The notes under the pieces were generated by a model, which was not told the DNA's origin, did not search any database, and worked only from the letters and a program-made list of their open reading frames with translations. This document shows, piece after piece, positions 44,358 through 48,865 of a stretch of 48,865 nt of DNA. Within the stretch, counting starts at the first letter, position 1; each line of letters starts with the position of its first letter. The stretch lies in NCBI GenBank assembly GCA_013138735.1, contig WTCE01000120.1:1-48865 (forward strand). Direction: 5' to 3'. Made by a program: the position numbers and the translations under genes. The stretch comes from Crocinitomix sp. (GTDB taxonomy: Bacteria; Bacteroidota; Bacteroidia; Flavobacteriales_D; Crocinitomicaceae).

Positions 44358-45014
44358 TTGAAGCGTATTGTCCTATTCTTTTTAGTACTTAGCCCTTTTT
44401 TTGCAACTAGTCAATTTGAAACTAAAGCCGACTATTTGCATGGAGTAATGTTGCGTGGTAAAATTTATGCTGGCCCTACAGCATCAGAAAATCAATTTGG
44501 ATTACTCTGGACTCTCGGAGGAGAAGTTCGTTTTTTTAAGCATCATTCGATTGGAGTTGATTGGGTATCGTTTCGCAATTCATACGAACAAGAAAGTCTT
44601 TCTCCCATGGGATATTATGAAAACAACGGGACATACAACGTGAAAATCAGGAAGTATGCGCTAATTGATTATCGTTTTTATTTTCCTGTGTCCGGAACTC
44701 CAGTAATGCCTTATATAAATGTTTTGTGTAAAATGGGGAATCAAAATGAGTGGTTCAATGATGACGTTGACCCTGATATCATTATTCCTTATTCCTATAG
44801 CACTAAATTTAAAGAATACGGTTTTGCAATTGGCAGTCACTTTGGGTTTAAAAAAACGCGTATGGGGGCTGATATAAGCTTGGGCGTTATTCGTGCTTAT
44901 CGATCAATTAGATATGGTCAGCAATATGTTCAAGATTCAGATTGGAAACCACATATGCGTGTTAATCTTTACTTTAATTTGTTTAGAGTGCGTAAACGAG
45001 GCCAGTGGAATTAA
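44358..45014 (+). CDS. Outer-membrane beta-barrel-like protein with TTG start (218 aa)
   Basis: The signal peptide MKRIVLFFLVLSPFFATSQ begins at a TTG (44358) with no ATG available upstream, so a TTG start is likely. The mature part consists of alternating aromatic/polar strands (LLWTLGGEVRFFKHHSIGVD, EYGFAIGSHFGFKKTRMGAD, MRVNLYFNLFRVRKRG at the end), typical of an eight-stranded OmpA/OmpW-like barrel. It lies 20 bases after the MOSC gene and is flanked by direct copies of the MOSC 3' end, suggesting it was inserted next to that gene or arose by a local duplication. Confidence 0.75.
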   Translation: MKRIVLFFLVLSPFFATSQFETKADYLHGVMLRGKIYAGPTASENQFGLLWTLGGEVRFFKHHSIGVDWVSFRNSYEQESLSPMGYYENNGTYNVKIRKYALIDYRFYFPVSGTPVMPYINVLCKMGNQNEWFNDDVDPDIIIPYSYSTKFKEYGFAIGSHFGFKKTRMGADISLGVIRAYRSIRYGQQYVQDSDWKPHMRVNLYFNLFRVRKRGQWN

Positions 45015-45034
45015 TTCAGTAAAAGTCAAGAGGG

Positions 45035-45064
45035 GATGATGATGTATTGTTGGGAGATAGAGGA
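45035..45064 (+). repeat. Duplicate of the MOSC gene 3' end
   Basis: GATGATGATGTATTGTTGGG and the following GAGATAGAG match the MOSC gene end at 44305-44333 with one internal mismatch, exactly 730 bases away. It still reads DDDVLLGDRG in frame before a stop, the same sequence as the MOSC C-terminus apart from the last residue and one Glu to Asp change. Confidence 0.8.
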
Positions 45065-45131
45065 TAGGTAGTTCGAATTTTAAGCAGCTATTTGCATGAT
45101 TTGAATCAGATATTGCGTCATATTGGTGTGG

Positions 45132-45139
45132 TAGCTTTG
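45132..45139 (+). promoter_or_regulatory. -7 promoter element TAGCTTTG of the second desaturase
   Basis: Exact match to TAnnTTTG, ending 14 bases before the chosen ATG at 45154, leaving a very short leader. Confidence 0.6.
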
Positions 45140-45153
45140 TGCAAATTTTTGAC

Positions 45154-46251
45154 ATGGAAAAAGCAACATTTAAGACAGTAAGGTTTGTCCCAAATCAAGA
45201 TAAAGAATTTGGTATCACCCTTCGAAAAAGAGTAAACGCCTACTTTAAGACCAATAAAATTTCAAAGACGGGGGATTATCGAATTTGGATAAAGATTATA
45301 GCAATGCCTTTAATTTACTTAACTCCGTTTACGCTTATTCTAACGGGTCTTTTTTCAGATAGCCTCGTTTTATTTTATGGCCTTTGGGTATTAATGGGAG
45401 TCGGACTAGCTGGTTGTGGCTTGGGGATTATGCATGACGCGAATCATGGAGCCATTTCTAAAAACAATAAAATCAATAATTTTGTTTCGCTCATCATTAA
45501 TTTGGCAGGCGGATATGCGCTCAATTGGCGAATTCAGCACAATGTATTGCATCATTCATTTACCAATATTGATGGATATGATGAAGATATTGATCCTTCA
45601 GGATTAATGCGATTTTCACCCCATCAACCTGTAAAACCTTTTTATAGATTTCAAATTATTTATGCTTGGTTTTTATATGGTTTAATGACTTTTTCTTGGG
45701 CAACTTTTAAAGACTTCTTACAAATCACGCGATACAATAAAAAGGGATTGGTAAAAGCGCAAGGAGTTTCCTTTAAAAAAGAACTACTTAAGTTAATTGC
45801 ACAGAAAATAATTTATTATGCCATTTTCTTAGGATTACCGTTCTTATTATTGGATTTAGCTTGGTATCATATCCTTTTAGGATGGTTCGTTATGCACTTT
45901 ACAACCGGAGTAATTTTAGGTTGTGTTTTCCAACCTGCGCATGTAGTGCCAACATCAGAATTTCCTTTACCTAATGCTAATAATGTGGTAGAGGGCGACT
46001 GGCTAAAACATCAACTACTTACAACGGCAAATTTCGCTCCAAAAAACCGAATTTTATCTTGGTATGTTGGTGGGTTGAACTATCAAATCGAGCATCATTT
46101 ATTTCCTAATATTAGCCACGTTCATCACGGTGCAATATCTAAAATTGTACAGGCCACAGCAAAAGAATTTAGCTTGCCTTATTATTCTCAAAAAACATTT
46201 CGTGGTGCTTTATTGAACCATGCGAAAATGCTTTATAAATTAAGGAAGTAG
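45154..46251 (+). CDS. Front-end-type fatty acid desaturase, second copy (365 aa)
   Basis: Paralogue of the desaturase at 17150 with the same three boxes: HDANH, HNVLHH and QIEHH, and matching surroundings (MHDANHGAISKNNKINN, SWYVGGLNYQIEHHLFPNIS). Membrane-spanning segments flank the boxes. ATG 45154 gives an N-terminus (MEKATFKTVRFVPNQDKEF) aligning with MKAIKFIAKDQNQTDF of the other copy; the upstream in-frame GTG at 45139 overlaps the promoter element and was rejected. Presence of two similar but diverged enzymes suggests different chain-length, position or expression conditions. It has its own promoter and terminator. Confidence 0.9.
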   Translation: MEKATFKTVRFVPNQDKEFGITLRKRVNAYFKTNKISKTGDYRIWIKIIAMPLIYLTPFTLILTGLFSDSLVLFYGLWVLMGVGLAGCGLGIMHDANHGAISKNNKINNFVSLIINLAGGYALNWRIQHNVLHHSFTNIDGYDEDIDPSGLMRFSPHQPVKPFYRFQIIYAWFLYGLMTFSWATFKDFLQITRYNKKGLVKAQGVSFKKELLKLIAQKIIYYAIFLGLPFLLLDLAWYHILLGWFVMHFTTGVILGCVFQPAHVVPTSEFPLPNANNVVEGDWLKHQLLTTANFAPKNRILSWYVGGLNYQIEHHLFPNISHVHHGAISKIVQATAKEFSLPYYSQKTFRGALLNHAKMLYKLRK

Positions 46252-46300
46252 GAGGAACGTATAGCGCTAATTGATTCAAATTTCTAATCGTTATGGATGA

Positions 46301-46329
46301 AGGGAGGTTAAATTTAACCTCTCTTTTTT
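46301..46329 (+). terminator. Rho-independent terminator of the second desaturase
   Basis: GGGAGGTTAAA pairs with TTTAACCTCTC, with one G-T wobble, followed by seven T. Confidence 0.85.
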
Positions 46330-46444
46330 TATGCTTTTTAGCGCGATTTGAGTTTGTATTAGGGCCTCATCCGCACAGCATCACCAATCGATAAAAATCA
46401 TTTTTTGTAAGATGAACGGTACATGATACGGGAATTACTTTACC

Positions 46445-46452
46445 TAGCTTTG
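46445..46452 (+). promoter_or_regulatory. -7 promoter element TAGCTTTG
   Basis: Exact TAnnTTTG match 28 bases before the ATG at 46480, with an A-rich leader (CAAAAAACAAAATAATAAAAC) in between. Confidence 0.6.
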
Positions 46453-46479
46453 CAAACTCAAAAAACAAAATAATAAAAC

Positions 46480-48591
46480 ATGAAAAAAATACAACTTCTC
46501 TTTGTCGCACTTGTTCTATGTATGGGGGCACTTAGAGCACAAACCGATATCGTAATTACCGAAATCGGATATGATCAAGCCGAATCAGGTACTGACAGTA
46601 CCGAATTTATTGAACTTTTTAATAAAGGTCTTGTCGCCATTGATATGGTAGATTATTCTTTTTCTGCCGGAGTAGCATATGTTTTTCCTTCTATTGTAAT
46701 TGAACCTGGTGCGTATGTAGTACTAACGATTGATTCATTAGCTATGATTGCTACATATGGTTATGTGGGAGCATACCAATGGACAGCAGGAGGATTAAAT
46801 GATGATGGAGAGGGAATTACGCTAAGAAATAGTGTTAGCGCACTTGTTGATGCCGCGGCCTATAATGACATTAGTCCATGGCCACTTGGAGCAGATGGAA
46901 CAGGAAAAACAATTGTGTTATGTGATCCAGAAGCAAACAATGCGCTAGGTGCAAATTGGGCTTTATCAGAAACAAATGCAGGAATAACTGTTAATGGTTT
47001 AGCAGTATTCGGCAGTCCGGGTGAGGGAGACTTTGCTTGTGTAGATTGTGAAACGACAACTTCTTCTATTGATGAAACTGTTTGTGGAAGTTATACTGTG
47101 CCAAGTGGAGATGAAACATATGTAGCAACTGGTGTTTATATGGATACCATTCCAAACGTTATTGGTTGTGATTCAATTATTACAATTGATTTAACAATTT
47201 TAGAGACGAGTGCTTCAACATTAATTGAAGCAGTTTGTGGTTCATATACCGTTCCAAGTGGAGACGAAACATATGTCATTTCTGGAACTTATACAGATAC
47301 ATTGATTAACGAAGCCGGTTGTGACTCAATTATTACGATTGAATTAATAGTGAATGTGGCAACTGAATCAGAAATCACAGAAACGGCTTGCGGAACTTAT
47401 ACCGTGCCAAGTGGTGATGAGACTTATGAGGAGAGTGGTGTGTATATGGATACAATTGCGAATGTTGCAGGATGTGACTCAGTTATGACAATTAACGTGA
47501 CAATTAATAGTGCAAGTGAATCAGAAATTGTTGCAATCGTTTGTGGTGCTTATACCGTGCCAAGTGGAGATTCAACTTATACAGAAAGCGGTGTCTATAC
47601 GGATACATTGACAAACGAATTAGGTTGTGATTCAATCATTACAATTGACTTAACAGTGAATATGCCAACTGTATCAGAAATAATTGAAAATGTGTGTGAT
47701 AGTATTTATACCGTTCCAAGTGGAGATGAAACATATTTTGAGAGTGGCGTTTATATGGATACCATTCCAAATATGGCTGGTTGTGATTCAATTATTACAA
47801 TCAATTTAAATCTTTTAGAAGCTACTGCATCAGAAATTACAGAAGTTGCTTGTGGATCATATACAGTGCCAAGTGGAGATGAAACGTATGAAGAAAGTGG
47901 TGTTTACATTGATATCATTTCAAATGAATTCGGTTGTGATTCAGTAATCACCATTAACTTGACTGTAATTATGCCAACAGCATCTGAAATTTCAGAAACT
48001 GTATGTGATACTTATACTGTTCCAAGTGGAGATGAGACCTATGACGCGACTGGCGTTTATACAGATACTTTGACGAATGAAGCAGGATGCGATTCTATTA
48101 TCACAATTAACTTAACTGTGACAGAAGTGTCTGACGCAGTAACAATTTTAGATGGTTTTGTAACAGCTGATCAGGATGGAGCAACTTACCAATGGGTAGA
48201 TTGTAATGATGACAATGCACCAATTGATGGAGAAATTGATCAAGATTTCATTCCAACAGAAAACGGAAGTTATGCTGTGGAAGTAACAATTGATGGTTGT
48301 ACAGTGACTTCAGAATGTGTTGACTTTATTAATATCGGAATCAATGAGAATGACTTGTTTAATCAAGTTAGCATTTATCCAAATCCTTCAACAGGGTTAG
48401 TGAACATCAACTTAGGTCAGTTAACAGCAGCTTCTGTTAAGATTATTAGCATTGATGGAAGAGTGGTTTACCAAACAGCACAAGTATCAAATGAACTATT
48501 ACAGGTTCAATTAGATACTGCTCCTGGCGTTTACTTTGTGCAAGTATCGCAAAATGGTTCGCAAAAACAATTCAAGTTGATTTTGCAATAG
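46480..48591 (+). CDS. Secreted lamin-tail-domain and Cys-repeat protein with T9SS domain (703 aa)
   Basis: Signal peptide MKKIQLLFVALVLCMGALRA. Residues about 22-180 are a lamin tail (LTD) Ig-like domain (VITEIGYDQAESGTDSTEFI, then ELFNKG...). Seven repeats of about 50 residues follow, each of the form CGxYTVPSGDETYxxSGVYxD, then a GCDSIITIxLTV ending, with two Cys per unit. A PKD-like segment (GATYQWVDCNDD) leads to the T9SS sorting domain (NQVSIYPNPSTGLVNINLGQ). It is a surface or released protein, possibly an adhesin with disulfide-stabilised repeats. The repeats are highly alike, so copy number could vary. A palindromic terminator follows. Confidence 0.92.
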   Translation: MKKIQLLFVALVLCMGALRAQTDIVITEIGYDQAESGTDSTEFIELFNKGLVAIDMVDYSFSAGVAYVFPSIVIEPGAYVVLTIDSLAMIATYGYVGAYQWTAGGLNDDGEGITLRNSVSALVDAAAYNDISPWPLGADGTGKTIVLCDPEANNALGANWALSETNAGITVNGLAVFGSPGEGDFACVDCETTTSSIDETVCGSYTVPSGDETYVATGVYMDTIPNVIGCDSIITIDLTILETSASTLIEAVCGSYTVPSGDETYVISGTYTDTLINEAGCDSIITIELIVNVATESEITETACGTYTVPSGDETYEESGVYMDTIANVAGCDSVMTINVTINSASESEIVAIVCGAYTVPSGDSTYTESGVYTDTLTNELGCDSIITIDLTVNMPTVSEIIENVCDSIYTVPSGDETYFESGVYMDTIPNMAGCDSIITINLNLLEATASEITEVACGSYTVPSGDETYEESGVYIDIISNEFGCDSVITINLTVIMPTASEISETVCDTYTVPSGDETYDATGVYTDTLTNEAGCDSIITINLTVTEVSDAVTILDGFVTADQDGATYQWVDCNDDNAPIDGEIDQDFIPTENGSYAVEVTIDGCTVTSECVDFINIGINENDLFNQVSIYPNPSTGLVNINLGQLTAASVKIISIDGRVVYQTAQVSNELLQVQLDTAPGVYFVQVSQNGSQKQFKLILQ

Positions 48592-48612
48592 CCTTAGAAA
48601 TTGAGCTTATTT

Positions 48613-48655
48613 AAAAATAGCCATTACGTCAGCTGACGTAATGGCTATTTTTTTT
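48613..48655 (+). terminator. Perfect 40-bp palindrome followed by T run
   Basis: Two 20-base arms (48613-48632 and 48633-48652) are perfectly complementary around CAGCTG; the right arm runs into eight consecutive T. Folding would leave a loop of three to four bases. It lies 22 bases after the stop of the secreted protein. Confidence 0.9.
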
Positions 48656-48745
48656 GGTTTGGGTCCAGTATATTTATTCGATAACCTTGTGATGACGCAA
48701 CTTTGGCATCATACTTGCAATACTCTAATCATTAATAACAATATA

Positions 48746-48781
48746 ATGAATAAAGGAACAGTAAAGTTTTTCAATGAATGG
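48746..48781 (+). pseudogene. Second cspA gene, interrupted by IS30
   Basis: ATG 48746 encodes MNKGTVKFFNE, identical to the intact CspA for the first ten residues, then TGG TAA formed at the junction with the IS30 left end. Only about a sixth of the gene remains. A GCAACTTTGG sequence near 48698 resembles its promoter. Confidence 0.85.
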
Positions 48782-48865
48782 TAAATTCAACTAGCTAATG
48801 CAAGTTTTTCATTTTCTAATTCAAACATAGTAAAAAAGACCTTTTCCGGGGTTTGATATTTCAAT
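48780..48865 (-). mobile_element. Second IS30 copy, left end only (cut by window edge)
   Basis: The final 86 bases are identical to 28721-28806, the left end of the complete IS30 element. Two G residues at the junction agree with the other copy, supporting GGTAAATTC as the true end. Confidence 0.9.
48787..48865 (-). CDS. IS30 transposase, C-terminal part (cut by window edge)
   Basis: The stop codon and last 25 codons are the same as in the complete IS30 transposase at 28728-29708, read leftward in the same orientation relative to the element end. The rest lies beyond the window. Confidence 0.88.
   Translation of the reverse strand, partial: LKYQTPEKVFFTMFELENEKLALAS

Noticed and set aside
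1-48865. CRISPR arrays, tRNA or rRNA genes
   Set aside because: No regularly spaced repeats of 25-40 bases and no tRNA cloverleaf or rRNA core sequences were recognised on reading both strands; a dedicated scan was not possible.

Overview
The window is AT-rich bacterial DNA whose content points to a member of the phylum Bacteroidota, probably a marine or aquatic Flavobacteriales-type organism. The signs are: five secreted proteins with type IX secretion (T9SS) C-terminal sorting domains, many Bacteroidota-style lipoproteins, -7 promoter elements of the TAnnTTTG type, few Shine-Dalgarno sequences, WG-repeat proteins, a HisKA_2-type two-component pair and two front-end fatty acid desaturases. 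The genus cannot be named from sequence reading alone. Both edges of the window lie inside insertion sequences (an IS200/IS605 transposase at the left, a second IS30 copy at the right), so this may be a contig bounded by repeats.

Layout. 1-8.7 kb: a leftward tandem cluster of WG-repeat secreted proteins. Three are long (1111, 504 and about 1069 aa). The fourth and most downstream is cut off after about 95 codons by the IS200/IS605 element. The first gene of the cluster has lost its signal peptide start through an extra A in an A9 tract. 8.9-14.3 kb: a leucine-rich T9SS cargo, a prolyl-aminopeptidase-like hydrolase, a small two-gene unit and an unknown secreted protein, followed by a 127-bp inverted-repeat element. 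14.6-18.3 kb: a sensor kinase/LuxR regulator pair divergent from a fatty acid desaturase. 18.4-20.5 kb: cspA with a clear promoter and terminator, then a telomere-like AACCT/AACCCT repeat directly before a sulfatase gene that carries an in-frame TAA and lacks a metal-binding Asp. 20.7-24.3 kb: small unknown proteins, three lipoproteins (one an orphan NqrC-like FMN-binding protein) and a J-domain/KTSC protein. 24.7-28.5 kb: two T9SS proteins and a glycosidase-like protein.

28.7-32.2 kb is the most clearly accessory region: an intact 1,072-bp IS30 element with a 3-bp target duplication, a helical lipoprotein gene broken by an A8 frameshift, a small helical protein, a 53-codon PKD-domain fragment and an AbiV-family (HEPN) abortive-infection protein. 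32.4-39.1 kb: a 1386-aa FG-GAP/VCBS T9SS protein, an NAD-dependent epimerase-like protein and a secreted caspase-family protease. 39.1-43.7 kb: a 661-bp gap with no long gene, then a 52-aa microprotein, a probable outer-membrane barrel protein, an overlapping Ig-like lipoprotein and an endonuclease/exonuclease/phosphatase protein. 43.9-48.9 kb: a MOSC protein whose 3' end is duplicated 730 bp downstream, an outer-membrane protein, a second desaturase, a lamin-tail/Cys-repeat T9SS protein, and a second cspA destroyed at codon 11-12 by an IS30 copy.

How the genes work together: most products are envelope or extracellular proteins. The kinase/regulator pair next to a desaturase suggests membrane-fluidity control similar in logic to DesK/DesR, which is inference. 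The AbiV neighbourhood is the best candidate for an undescribed defence or conflict module. Several genes are broken by homopolymer shifts, a stop codon or IS insertions, so the region is either decaying, phase-variable or affected by assembly errors.
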